The notes under the pieces: model-generated | Databases searched by the model: none | What the model was told of the DNA's origin: nothing | Seen by the model: only the letters and a program-made list of their open reading frames with translations | In this document: positions 33,599 through 45,032 of the stretch, piece after piece | How positions within the stretch are numbered: the stretch's first letter is position 1 | How the letters are laid out: each line of letters starts with the position of its first letter | Translations under genes and position numbers: made by a program | Source: Bombardia bombarda | Taxonomy: Eukaryota > Ascomycota > Sordariomycetes > Sordariales > Lasiosphaeriaceae | Assembly (NCBI GenBank): GCA_030512295.1 | Contig: JAULSR010000001.1 | Location: forward strand, 8,083,001 to 8,147,000 | Reading direction: 5' to 3' | Length of the DNA: 64,000 nt

Positions 33599-35380
33599 AT
33601 GGAGTCGTCACCCTTGATCAAGGTAAGGAGGGACCATCCATCCACTTCACGCCGCTGTAAATCCACTCGTCGACTGGGCTGACCTGGGTATCGTCTGTTT
33701 GTCTAGGCCTACGACTACGCCAAAGCCGCGTCAATCGCAACACAGGCCGCTGACACCACCGTCGCTATTAACCAACATGCGCTCGCCGCTGGCGAATTCT
33801 CCAATGCTGCAAAAAGCACAAGCAGTGCTGAGGCTTTGCGCACCTTGGGCCTACTCGAACAGTACCACAAGCGCCTATCCGAGCTCCTGAAGCATCCGCT
33901 TGAGCCAACAAGTCAGCAGTCCAGCAACGATGGCGATATTCCAGAGGAGGGCGAGAATGAGCATCCGAATGGGCAGGATACTAGAACCAAAACATTCAAG
34001 CCGTTAAAGGCAGACCTGATCTCCGCCGTAACGCCAAGCAGCCCGGCAAAGACGCTACCGACTCTACCGCAACCACGCGGCAACAGATATCCCTCGCGCG
34101 AGCTCTCGTCTTCGATTGCCAGCAACCTTGCTTCCGCCCGGGGTATCCGCTCAAAGTACCGAGGCCAGCCCCTGACGCCGAGCGTCTCTAATGACCAGGC
34201 GCCCGGCAGTCTAGAGGTTCATCCTCGCCGCGATGGCGCCTCCTCAAGAGGCAAAGGCCTCGACGCGCCCATGGAACCCGCCCGGAAGCCCAGCTGGATT
34301 CCTCCGGCGCTGCTAGACGACCTCAAGGAAGAGACTTCCAGCATTGAGACCTCGAAACCCGAACAACCGCGCAGCCCGCCCCCGAGCGACGAGGGGTTCT
34401 CCAGATTCTATAGCACATTCGGGAACCTCATCCACCGGCTCTCCGCGCCCCTGGCATTCGCCGGCCTCCCTCTAACAGCCGCGGACGAAGTTGCCGCACC
34501 CGAACCTGCCCCTGCCACATCCCCCGAGCCTCCCGCACAACGGAGATTCCAAAGAGGAGGAAGCGGCGGAAAATCCACCTCCACCACCGCCGAGCCCGAT
34601 CTGTCCAAAATCTTCTCCCGCGCCACCCTCCGCGCCCTGACCGGCGGCGCCGGTGGCGCCAACGACTCGTTCTACGTCGTGCCCACCAGCGGCCACACCG
34701 CCACCTACGCGAGCATCCTCAACCACGAGACCAAGGAGAAGCGCCGCATGGCCGCCTCGATCCACTCGGGCGACCCCGGCGCCGACGACCAAGACGACGA
34801 CGACTTTGTCGACGCCCGAGAGAGCCAAATGCCCCCCCTATCCCCCGCCCTCCGGAAGCGGCTTGGCGCCGGCGGCCGCAATCACCATCCCAGCCACCCT
34901 CACCGCTCCGACAAGGACATGCAAATCAACCTCGAAGAGCTCAGCCTCGAAAACGCCAGCCTCAAGGAGATCGTCGACAAGCTCAGCAAGCGCCTGCACG
35001 CCTTCGAGCTCAACTCGCAGAGCTCCCACCTCGCCCTCGTGCAGAGTCTGCGCCTGCAGCGCCCCAGCTCACCGCTGTCCTCTAGTGGAGGAGTGCAGCA
35101 GCATGGGGGACCGGGGGCGCCGTCGCCATCTGAAGAGGTGCTGAAGAGGCGCAATCGCGAGCTGGAGGAGCAGCTCGTTGCCATGATGAAGCGCACGGCG
35201 GTGCTCGAGAGGGACCACGACAAGCTCAACCAGACGCTGGAGAAGTATCGCGAGCGGTGGGAGAAGCTCAAGGCGGGTGCCAAGGCGCGGAGGGAGGCGC
35301 AGGATTCGGGGGCCGACGGGGAGGGGTCGTCGAGGCCGGCGCCGGCGTCGGCGCCAGCGGCTGTGACTGCGGCACGCTGA
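33599..35380 (+). CDS. MIT and coiled-coil protein, Atg38/NRBF2-like
   Basis: Likely regulator of the autophagy PI3-kinase complex I, by resemblance to Atg38/NRBF2. A tiny first exon, 33599-33622 (ATG plus seven codons), joins 33707-35380; 565 aa. The join gives the N-terminal MIT domain (about residues 5-75), three helices: AYDYAKAASIATQAADTT, HALAAGEFSNAAKSTSSAEALRTLGLLEQYHKRLSELLKHP. The middle is disordered and Pro/Ser-rich, with FSRFYSTFGNLIHRLSAPL at about residue 205. Two coiled coils follow: INLEELSLENASLKEIVDKLSKRL and VLKRRNRELEEQLVAMMKRTAVLERDHDKL. The layout (MIT, linker, coiled coil) fits Atg38, but MIT domains also occur in ESCRT and other proteins, so the function is inferred. 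Confidence 0.75.
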
Positions 35381-36805
35381 GAAAGAGGAGGAAGGGGTTG
35401 TTGATGTGCGGTAGGTATCTTGTGACTTGGTGGGAGTTTGGTTTTGTTATGGGAATACCATTACCCAAGGCATTTGAATAGTATCTTAGTATGGACGAAA
35501 GAGGAGGGGAAAGTGTGGAATAAGGTCATATGTAGTGTCATTCTCTACGGCGCATAGTGGCTGCTATTCGAACAGCTTCAAAAACCTACCGTGGCTACCT
35601 GAAACCAACAGAGGTGTTTTCGTGTCTAGTTCTTGTCTAGCCATATTTCTACCTGCCCGTTGGTTCTAATTGAGATGACTATCCATAGCATACCATACAG
35701 GGGCACCAGATTCTCTGTAAAATTACAGATGGGCAAACACTCTACTAAGATAAAGGACAGTCTCTTTTGTATTGTCCTGTTCTGCTTCTTGTCTTTGGCT
35801 TGACGGCACTAACATGTGAGCGTTACAATCACTACCGTAACAGCATAGCAACAGAGCAAAAGATAAACACAACAGTACATTTTCAGATCGTCAGTGCCAA
35901 CTATGGTTCTCATAACATCATGCGTAACCCTCTTACGGAAGGCTCGGAAAATAAGCTTTGAACGTCTCGATGTGATCCCATGTTTATGATCTAATTCCTC
36001 ATTATTGTGCAGTACGTCTTTTTTATTCCCCCACTCCTGTATGGAAATGTAAAAACATAAGTAAAAGAGAAAAACAAGAACCCGTCATCCATATCCGATT
36101 GACTTTTGTGCCATTTATAGATTACCCCATCAAACTCCTTCATTTCGTCAAACCCCATTTCCTTCCCGTCCCATTACTTCGGATCAACACAGTTCCTTTC
36201 CACCCTCCCTCGTTCCGTGTGCAGCCATCATAAGTGATGTGTAGGGGGCCATGAGTGAGTGTTCGCCAGCTCGATATAAGAATCTCGCCAACCTGTTTGA
36301 ACAAGACAAACTGGTAGAAAATCAGTTGAGAGGAAGGGTGATAGAACGGAGGCTTCGCTGGCTAAGCTAATCTGAATAATTCTTCGCTGAACATCAGCAT
36401 AGCCATCGACTTAGTCCCAATATTAGAAAGGGGACCACCAAATATACCAAAGAAAACAACGAAAAAAAAATACGACATAACGCCTGTGAAAAAAACTGAC
36501 CAACCGAGGTATTAGAAAAGAATAAATGATATATAAAGGAACCCATCGCGCGCTCAAAAACTCAAGCCAATCCGTCCTTTCCGCTGCCTATAGGGGGATT
36601 TTTTTTTTGTCGTGGGTCATGCATCAATGCGTTAATCCAGAACCAGGATAAAAGCACAGGGGGTTTTGTTTTGTTTTGCCACGGTCAGCCAGGGGTGATG
36701 AAATCGTGTAAACCAGCATTGATAAAGCTGCGCCAGAAACGAGGTGGTCAGATCGTGTGAATTGGCTTGGATCCGAGGTAAAATGAGAGAAATTATTCAA
36801 GGCCA
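35381..36805. other. convergent intergenic region, no gene recognised
   Basis: 1.4 kb of AT-rich sequence between the 3' ends of the MIT gene (+) and areB (-). It has poly(A) and poly(T) runs such as 36463-36470 and 36601-36609. It probably holds long 3' untranslated regions. Confidence 0.5.
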
Positions 36806-39213
36806 TCAAACAGGCAAAGAGATTAGCTCGACATTGGAGGCTTCTGGCTTGAGTTGCTCCTGTAGCAGTTGCTCCTCTTGCAGCTCATGTTGTTGCAGCT
36901 GCCGATCGTGCTGCAGCTGCTGTTGTTGATCTTGCTGTTGCTGTTGGTCGTGTGATTGCTGCTGGTCGTGCAGTTGCTGGTCATGGTGCTGCTGCAGTTG
37001 TTGTTCATGCTGCTGTTGCTGTTGCTGTTCATGCTGCTGCTGCTGCTGCTGTTCAAGATGCTGCTGTTGTTCGAGCTGCGATTGTTCATGCTGCTGCTGG
37101 TCATGCTGCTGCTGGTCATGCTGCTGCTGCTGCTGCTGCTGTTGCTGTTGGTCATGCTGCTCCTGTTGCTCTTGCAGCTGATGCGGCTGCTGCAACTGTT
37201 GCAGCTGCTGGAGGTGCTCCGGCCGGTCTAGCTGCATCGGCCCATCATCTAGACGCATCTTCTTCACGGCTCGGCCGTGCTCGTGCATCCCAGCCGATTC
37301 CCTGGCATCCTTAAGTTCGATCTCAAGCTCGTCTAGCCGCCGTTTCAGCATATTCTCCCTTCCGTGGCTTTCTTCCAGCTCTTTTTGCGACAGGGCATAC
37401 GACTCGGTGATAGCATCAAGCTGGGCTTTCAGCTGTGCCTCGTTACTACCCGAGTCTTGAGCCTGCCTCATGTTTTCTTCCTGCTCGAGCTGTTGGAGTC
37501 GTCCGCGATACAGCTCTTGTATGACCTCCAGCTCGCTGACCCGCGTCTTCATGGTGGCGTTGGCTGCGATCAGCTCCTCGTGGGCTTGAGACATGTCCAA
37601 ACGGTCGCCATTGAGAGGGGAGGGTGCGCGCCCAGGCGACGCAGCGGATACGGAGAACCCAGGGATCTGCTGCGTCTGAAATTGGTCGTCCATGTGGTGG
37701 TAGATTTGCCCCATGTGGTTGTACATGTTCGGGGTTCCGGTGCGGGAGATAGGCGAGTTTGTATCATCGAGGTGGCCATTGGCCGACTTCTGCGACGGCC
37801 TACGGGGGCCCATATTCGCTAACGGCGCGCCATTATTCTGGTTTCCATGATCGATACCGTTTATGTCGGCTGTAATGGGAAGACTCTGGTTCTGCCGGGC
37901 GTGATCAATATCATGGGCGCTCTCAGGGCGCTGTAAGACAATTGCCTTACCTTCTTTTGCTTAGCCAGGTCGGGCCGCATCGTCTTGACGCGATTGCGAC
38001 TCTTGATTACGTCGGTTTTGAGCGAGATAGGACGCGGGCGGCCGTGCAGCTTCAAAAAGAGGCCGCAGGCATTGCACAGGACGGAGCCCATCTCGTCGCG
38101 TCGCCAGAGGGGCGTTGTTGAGGTTCCGCAGTTCTGACATGTTGGCTGTGTTGTTTCGCGATCATGATTAGCCATGGTCGCCATGATTGTCGCGATGCGA
38201 TTGCGATTGCAAGCCCAAGAAACGGGTAGAGAGAGGGCGCGCGAGATTAGATTCCCGATAGATGGTTGACGATAAGACAGGATCAATGCGGAAAGTGAAT
38301 AAATGTGGAGGAGCGATGATAAGCCCACATGATAACGAAATTTTTGACGGGGGGTCGAGGGGGGCTAAAAAGTGGGCGCCACCGATAATAGTCTGCGGGA
38401 GAGAATGAACGAGGCGTGGCAGGGGCCTTTGATAAGCCTGCCCCCACCAACGAAAAAAAAAGTGAAGAGCTGACAAAGCCAATGGGGAGTGGCGCCTTCC
38501 TCATCAGACCCTTGGCAACCTCGAGCCCTGGGGCATGCTTCCATGACCATAACATTCTGGTACATAGGGGCTCCAGGAAGGTTCCATGGCATTGCGCGGG
38601 GAACACTCTGTTTGGCCAGGGCATGGCGCTACATTGTTTATGTTCTTCACTAGAATTGGAATGCGACGAGATACGAAAACAATTATGGACTTACCAAATT
38701 CCCCCCTGGGCCCGGATGTGTGCTGGCCGGTGACGTTCCGGGGGGACACATTGCAGGCGCAATAGTTACTGGTCTAAGAAGAGAGTCCAATGTTAGCTCA
38801 GCTGGCACATGTAAGTAACACCAATCGCAATGGGCTGTGGTTGCTCCTCGAAGCCCAAGGAAGTGTCTTTACAAGCATCGCCACTCCTCTTGAGGGACCG
38901 TGACATGCCCAAGCCACTTGGTAGAGCACTCTCCAAAATTATGGCATGCCTTTCAGCTATGCGTGATTGCCCCACCTCTGCTATCCTGACCAGAACATAC
39001 AACTCCGATGAAGAGTACTGACCTTGGTTGTGGAGAGCTGGTTATCGAACTGGCGTTGGCGTTGGCGTTGGCGCTGGCAATGGATGCGATACTGGGAAGC
39101 AGGTGCGGGAGAGTTTGAGGCGCTGAGGCCTGCGTAGATGTCGAGCTGGGCCTGGATATGGGCTCTGTCTCGAGCCTTGACGGTAGAGCAAGAACCTGCG
39201 GGCTGTCCTCCAT
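36806..39213 (-). CDS. areB: AreB/ASD-4-type GATA transcription factor
   Basis: Nuclear GATA factor with one zinc finger and a C-terminal coiled coil, the layout of Aspergillus AreB (nitrogen metabolite regulation) and Neurospora ASD-4 (ascus development). Four exons: 39213-39023, 38773-38695, 38145-37951 and 37930-36806; 529 aa; all junctions keep frame. Exon 2 (79 nt) reads PVTIAPAMCPPGTSPASTHP. Exon 3 is the finger: CQNCGTSTTPLWRRDEMGSV followed by LCNAC, then the basic GRPRPISLKTDVIKSRNRVK. Exon 4 has ELIAANATMKTRVSELEVIQ and ENMLKRRLDELEIELKDA (leucine-zipper-like), then a tail of about 120 residues dominated by Gln and His. The exon-1 frame is open to 39378 without another ATG, so further 5' exons are possible. 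In-frame ATGs at 38184 and 38175, inside intron 2, could start a shorter finger-containing form. Confidence 0.9.
36850..37215 (-). repeat. CAG/CAA trinucleotide tract encoding polyQ
   Basis: Imperfect Gln codon runs broken by His, Asp, Glu and Leu codons (QQQQQ, HDQQQ, HEQQQ) fill the C-terminal tail of AreB. Such tracts are prone to length change and assembly collapse. Confidence 0.9.
39052..39078 (-). repeat. GGCGTT hexanucleotide repeat in areB exon 1
   Basis: About four and a half tandem hexamers encode an Ala-Asn repeat (ANANANA) before the first splice donor. Confidence 0.85.
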
Positions 39214-40721
39214 TATTGAGCGAACCGGCGGAAGCTCGAGATCGGGCGGTGGTGTGGGAACAGGATCGGGGCGGGCCAGGGGCTGGAGCGGAGACAGAAT
39301 TGGAGCCAGCTTGACGGCTGTGTCGGCGATGTGCACGACAACTGAGGGAGAGTTAGGAGTTGAATTGGCCAGATCCAACTTTGGAAGGCAGACAGGCGCT
39401 CAGAGCGCGAGCAACGACAGCTGCAGTCGAAGGGTGATCGTCACCTTGGCGAAAAGGCTTCGGAGATGGCTATGCTTCCTCAGCGGCGAATAGTAGAAGG
39501 GTTCGTCGCGACTGGGTCGGTGACTCGGGTCGGGTCGGGTTTGCGGGAAGACAGTCGGCCTGCTGGGATGACAGTCCAAAGAAATAAAACGCGGTCCAGC
39601 AGTAGCAGCAAGCAATCCAGTTAAAAATGAGTGACTTGAAACAGAGGGACAATCGTCGACGAAAAGATTCAAGTAAACGTAAAACGGTCTCTCCTTTTCC
39701 AGATATCTAAGGCATTACAGAAAGAATGCGGTTGGGGTAGAACCAATGTTCAATGCTGGGAAAAGAAGAAGGAAGGGATAAGCAGAAAAGAATGGCGGTC
39801 GGTCCAGCGAACAAACCCCCTTTACAAGTTGCTGCTGAATGATCAAGAGACTTTGTGTGTGTCCACGACTCCAGGTACACCAGGAGACCAAGATACCGCG
39901 CCCCGTCCATACGCTAAAGATTTTACCGACCAGGGTGGTAGCTGCAGGGTATAATTAGACGATGGGGTCACTGATTGGCTTGCTGCTGATAACATTGATA
40001 GCCCCCCTGCACGGCCAGCCTTACGGCGTTTGTGGCGGGACCAACAGCAAAACCCAGCCCTGCCCTGTGCGCGCCGCAGATTCCGAGGACGACCCTGTAC
40101 GGATACAATTCTCGAAGATATTAAAAAAAGGTTAAGTAGGCTCACATAAAGTCGGTGAATCTAGGGAGGTAAAGAAAGACGCAGCCGATAGAGAAGTCGA
40201 ACCTTATGGCGAACTACAGCCTATCAACTGTCACTGGCCCCGCTGTAATCACACTAACAAAAGCTTCCGTGGACTTAAGAACTTTCGACTCAGTAGACAG
40301 ACATGGAAGCCACCCTATCAACCGTGATAGTGACAAATAGCTTTTTTCATACTCCGGCTTCCAAGAATATCTCTGAAACTCTCTTTCACGAGGTAAAGTA
40401 TGATGGTTTATACAATGTTTCACTTCTCAGCTTCACTACCGTGTAAAGTGGGATTTGGCGGCGAGCAATGTTTCGTGGTGTAGCGGTGCGATTCCGCCCG
40501 CACGCCAGCTGCCAGGTTCTGGCGCTGCCAAGTGGTGGCCCCACCATAAAGTTCTGGACTCCAAAAATTTCCATCTCTCGAGCTGCGGTTGATGCCGGGT
40601 CCACGAAACGCTTCGCTTTTTGACACAAGTCCTTGCGCAACCTCTCAACACCTTTCTCATCCACGAACAACCCAAAGAACAAGCGACCCGATCAATCGCG
40701 CCAGGACGCGTAACCACCGCG
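39214..40721. promoter_or_regulatory. divergent promoter region, areB (-) and KRR1 (+)
   Basis: About 1.5 kb. The minus-strand frame of areB exon 1 stays open to 39378. CTTCCAAAG just before it could be a splice acceptor for an upstream leader exon. No independent gene is recognised. Confidence 0.5.
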
Positions 40722-41926
40722 ATGCCGTCGACGCACCAGAAGGAGAAACCGTGGGACACGGATGACATCGACAAATGGAAGATCGAGCCGTTTCAGAAGG
40801 AGGAGGGGTCGGGCCCGTTCCTCGAGGAGTCTTCGTTCATGACGCTGTTCCCCAAATACCGCGAGCGCTATCTAAAAGACTCGTGGCCGCTCATCACCAA
40901 GGCGCTCGAGAAGTTCGGCGTCACGGCGGTCCTCGATCTCGTCGAGGGTTCCATGACAGTCAAGACCACTAGAAAGGTACATGGAGACATGCCCGTCTGT
41001 CGGGGAGGCAGGAGACAAAGGTCATCATACATGTTTGCAGTTTGTACTAACTGCGCAATTGCCTGTAGACATTCGACCCCGCAGCGATTCTTAACGCGAG
41101 AGATCTCATCAAGCTCCTGGCCAGATCGGTCCCGGCGCCCCAGGCGATCAAGATTCTGGAGGATGGCATGGCGTGCGACATCATCAAAATCCGCAGCATG
41201 ATACGGAACAAGGAGCGTTTCGTTAAGAGACGGCAAAGAATTTTGGGACAGAACGGAACGAGTACGCCCAGTCCCTTGCTTCTTTTAACTTGGTCGTGGA
41301 TGGTTGACTGACAATTTGCAACAGCACTGAAGGCGCTTGAGCTCCTCACACAGACATACATATTGGTGCACGGAAACACAGTCTCGGTAATGGGGCCGTT
41401 CAAGGGCCTGAAGGAGGTCAGACGAGTGGTCGAGGACACGATGCAAAACGTGCATCCCATCTACATGATCAAGGAGTTGATGTACGTGGTTTTCTTTTCC
41501 ACATCATGCATGCAGAATACAAAGTCAAGAAATTGCAGTGTACTAATTCTGGGATAAAACAGGATCAAGAGAGAGCTGGCCAAGGACCCAGCGCTCGCGC
41601 ACGAGGACTGGAGCCGATACCTGCCAAACTTCAAGAAGAGGAATCTGTCGCAGAGACGGCAGCCGTTCAAGGTGGTGGACAAGACCAAGAAGAACTACAC
41701 GCCGTTCCCGCCAGCGCCGGAGCAGAGCAAGGTGGACAAGCAGATCGAGAGCGGCGAGTACTTCCTCGGGAAGGAGGCCAAGCAGCGGGCGGCCGAGGCG
41801 GAGCGGGCCGAGAAGGCCAAGGAGAAGAAGGAGGAGAAGAAGCGCGAGAGGGAGAGCGAGTACGTGCCGCCAGAGGAGCAGGCGGCCGGCGCGAAGCCCA
41901 AGAAGAGGAAGACGTCCCACGAGTGA
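40722..41926 (+). CDS. KRR1: KRR1 small-subunit processome component
   Basis: Nucleolar KH-domain protein needed for 18S rRNA processing and 40S assembly. Exons 40722-40976, 41069-41261, 41325-41481 and 41563-41926 give 322 aa, the usual size; all four join in frame. It reads WKIEPFQKEEGSGPFLEESS near the N-terminus, then TLFPKYRERYLKDSWPLITKALEKF, LVEGSMTVKTTRKTFDPAAI, ARDLIKLLARSVPAPQAIKI and FVKRRQRILGQNGTTLKALE (KH GxxG-like), NTVSVMGPFKGLKEVRRVVE and HPIYMIKELMIKRELAKDP. The C-terminus is Lys/Glu-rich with PKKRKTSHE, a likely nuclear signal. Conservation to yeast KRR1 is strong, so the assignment is secure. Confidence 0.96.
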
Positions 41927-42719
41927 AGGGGGCTTTGGCACTGTATGTTGGAGGAGGAAATGAAACGTTATTGATATCGGCGTCGGCGTCGGCGTCGGCA
42001 CTGATGTGGATGTGGAATCGGGCAAACTGGGCGTGGACGTGGACGAGGACGTGGGGGCCCTGGAATCCTATGATACCCTAGCAGATAGCCCCTGGTGGTT
42101 CAGCGGTAGTCTTGTCAATATTAAGCCAATCCTGTAGCCATTGCCGCCGCGATGTTTGGGAGGTGATTACTAACCAGCCGGGATAACTTTGTTGAAGTCG
42201 TATTAGTAAGTGGCCCCGTATTCGGGGTTGCTGCATTTAGAGGGAATTGCGAGTAGCGGTTCCAGCAAGCCAAACGTCCATTCGGTATTTGTATTTCCCA
42301 TAAGCTCACCTTTCTCGCTAGCGACCTCTGTACCTTTTTTGTTTAGCTCTGAAGTTCCGTTTGGCCTTGAGATGGCCGAGGCTCTTGAATTGCCAGGTTG
42401 CGTCATGTCCAGCCGCCGGTGCGGGGAGGTGGGGTGCAACGATGGCCCCGCCTGCTTTCCCCAGCAAGCACAGTGATGGACCCATAGAAACCCCATCCTA
42501 TTTAACGCAGCTGCCCCTGAACAAACGGCGATCGGTCTGATCTAGTGGAAGGTGTAAGGAAGCCGTGCTGCTACTACCTTACCTACTTATAGTCACGAAG
42601 AGTAGAACGCCATCTCACTCAATCATTTCCACCTTTTTGAGTGACATTTGGCATAGTTGGTCATTCCCATATTCAATCGCTGATAAAGTGACTGAAAATC
42701 CAGTCAATCGTCGCCCATA
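41927..42719. other. intergenic region
   Basis: KRR1 3' region and promoter of the dehydrogenase gene. It includes a short GGCGTC repeat at about 41978-41999. The frames at 42201-42500 lack features. Confidence 0.5.
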
Positions 42720-43987
42720 ATGCCATACAGTCTCACAGTGAAGAAGATCGAGGGGAAGCCAGGACAGGTCTACTATCCGTGAGTTTACGTCAAAATCCAT
42801 TACAATCACCACTCTATTCATGGGTGTGCTACAAAAAACGTCTCGAATTCAAAAAAGATGCAATCCAACCCTAACCCCAGCCAAATCAAACCATCTACCC
42901 CTATCTATCCCATCTCACTAACAACCCTATTAGCCTCCAACTCAACGAAATCCCCATCCCCACCCCCGGCCCAGGCCAAGTCCTCGTCAAGCTCGCCGCC
43001 GCCTCGCTCAACCACCGCGACCTCTTTGTGCGCCAGCACCTCTACCCGGCCATCTCCTTCACCGCCCCCCTCCTCTCCGACGGCTACGGCACCGTCATCG
43101 AGCTGGGCGGGCCCTCGCCCTCGCCCCTCGCGCAGTCCCTGCTGCACAAGCCCGTCATCCTCACGCCCTCGTGGGGCTGGGAATCAGACCCCCTCGGCCC
43201 CGAGAACAACGGGCGCGACTACGGCGTGCTGGGTGCCGGCGCCAAGCACGAGACGGGCGTCGGGCAGGAGTACGTGCTCGTGCCCGAAGACGAGGCGTTC
43301 CTGGCGCCCGAGCACCTGACGGCGGCTGAGGGCGCGGCGCTCCCGCTGGTCGGGCTGACGGGCTGGCGCGCGCTGGTCAGCAAGACGGGCGAGGCGCTGC
43401 CTGGGCGCAATATTTTGGTCACTGGTATCGGTGGCGGCGTGGCGCTACAGGTACTGCAGTTTGCTGTTGCGATCGGGTGTAATGTTTATGTGACGAGCGG
43501 GGACGAGGAGAAGATCCGACGGGCGAAAGAGATGGGCGCCAAGGGCGGGGTGAGCTACAAGGCCAAGGACTGGGATCGGCAGCTAGGGGCGATGCTGCCC
43601 AAGGAAAGGCCGTGGCTGGATGCTGTTGTGGACGGTGCGGGTGGTGATGTGGTGGGGAAGACGGTCAGGTTGTTGAAGAGCGGCGGTGTGATCTCGAGCT
43701 ACGGGATGACGGTTGGGCCCAAGATGGACTGGTTGATGCAGGCGGTGCTGAAGAATGTTGAATTGAAGGGGAGCACGATGGGGAGTAAGAGGGAGTTCAA
43801 GGAGATGGTAGAGTTTGTAAGGGAAAAGGGCATCAGGCCTGTGGTGAGCAGGGTGATCAAGGGGATTGATAATATCGAGGGGATTGATGGACTGTTTGAC
43901 GATATGAAGGCGGGGAGGCAGTTTGGGAAGCTTGTGATCTTGATCGATAAGGAGGCTGCTGGGGGTGATTCCCCTAGTAAGCTTTGA
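42720..43987 (+). CDS. Medium-chain zinc-type dehydrogenase/quinone oxidoreductase-like protein with PTS1
   Basis: Zn-type medium-chain dehydrogenase/reductase superfamily member, NAD(P)H-dependent; substrate unknown. Exons 42720-42778 and 42934-43987 give 370 aa, joined at VYYP|LQLNEIPIPTPGPGQVLVKL. The GroES-like fold contains AAASLNHRDLFVRQHLYP, the NHRD motif of the YogA-like subgroup. The Rossmann part has GRNILVTGIGGGVALQVLQFAVAIGCNVYVTSG. The four structural-zinc Cys are absent, as in quinone-oxidoreductase-type members. The last three residues are SKL, a consensus peroxisomal signal, so it probably works in peroxisomes. The short first exon gives the expected strand YSLTVKKIEGKPGQVYY. 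Confidence 0.9.
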
Positions 43988-45032
43988 TGATACAATGCGA
44001 AAGGGAGGGGAGGAGAGTAAATAGCGAGGTTTAGTGAGATTGGAAGAGATAGAGCGTGCGTAGGCGCCAGTCTTTGATTTTATTTAGATTTGATTTTATT
44101 TTTTTAGACGCTTGATACAGTTGTGCATTTGTTTGTTATGTCCCCTTGTCCTTTTCATATGCCACACTGATACATATATGCGCTGACAGCTATGCTGTTT
44201 TTGTGATACATGCAAATACAGCCTGCTCCTACCTCAAAGCAGTCCAACCTTTTCCCCCATGAATTTAGGCTCGCTTGAGTTATGGAGAAGTAATCAATCA
44301 TAACAACGAATAGGGTAATATTGCATGCCCCTTATAGCCAAGCTGTGGCAATCTCAAAACTATCGCAACTAAGTACCTGTCAATGATGGTGTTGCCGTGT
44401 TTCAAGCCGGTCAAGAACACGACAAGACCAAAGCTAGCTGTTACAACAAGCTGAGGAAGTACTTATACGAAATTAATCTCGCCAGCCTGACATTACAACT
44501 ACCGCTACCACGACCGTTACCTTTTCTTCTCAGAGTCCATTTTCATCTAGGAATCCCACCGATCAGCGTTCTTGTCCACCACCCATGAGGCCAGTTTCCC
44601 TTTCCTCAACATGCCTCCCTCTCTCTCTCTCTCTTTCTTTCTCCGACTATTAACCAAAGCCCCTTATTTTCTTGAAACCAACTCAGAAAGCCGAACCAAC
44701 ACATCCGCTCCTCACCAAACTCCCCTTCACATTTCTTTTTCAAAAGAATAGAATAAGAAATAAACCTTGAAGCTTTATTTTTTCCCCTTGGTCTCTACTC
44801 CAACAAAACATCAGGGAAGGTAGCCATGCCCATGGTATGGCGGTATCACATGATGAAATAAGAAAGAGAGGATACCAGCCGACACAGAAAACGAACCAAC
44901 CATCAACGAGACAGACAGACACCTCTAACCAACAATTCCATTATCGTCCGATATAGAACAACCCAGTCAAAACCTGCTTTTTGATCTATCTGATCCTCTC
45001 TCACGCTCCCAGACCTCCCAGACCTACCCTGA
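43988..45032. other. convergent intergenic region
   Basis: About 1 kb between the dehydrogenase (+) and ARP9 (-) 3' ends. It contains a CT microsatellite at about 44618-44640. No gene is seen. Confidence 0.5.

Noticed and set aside
36952..37314. Ala/Val and Leu-rich frames opposite areB polyQ
   Set aside because: These are translations of the antisense of CAG repeats.
6939..44000. A gene cluster for D-amino acid or peroxisomal metabolism
   Set aside because: The two likely peroxisomal oxidoreductases are more than 30 kb apart with unrelated housekeeping genes between; no transporter or regulator is co-located.
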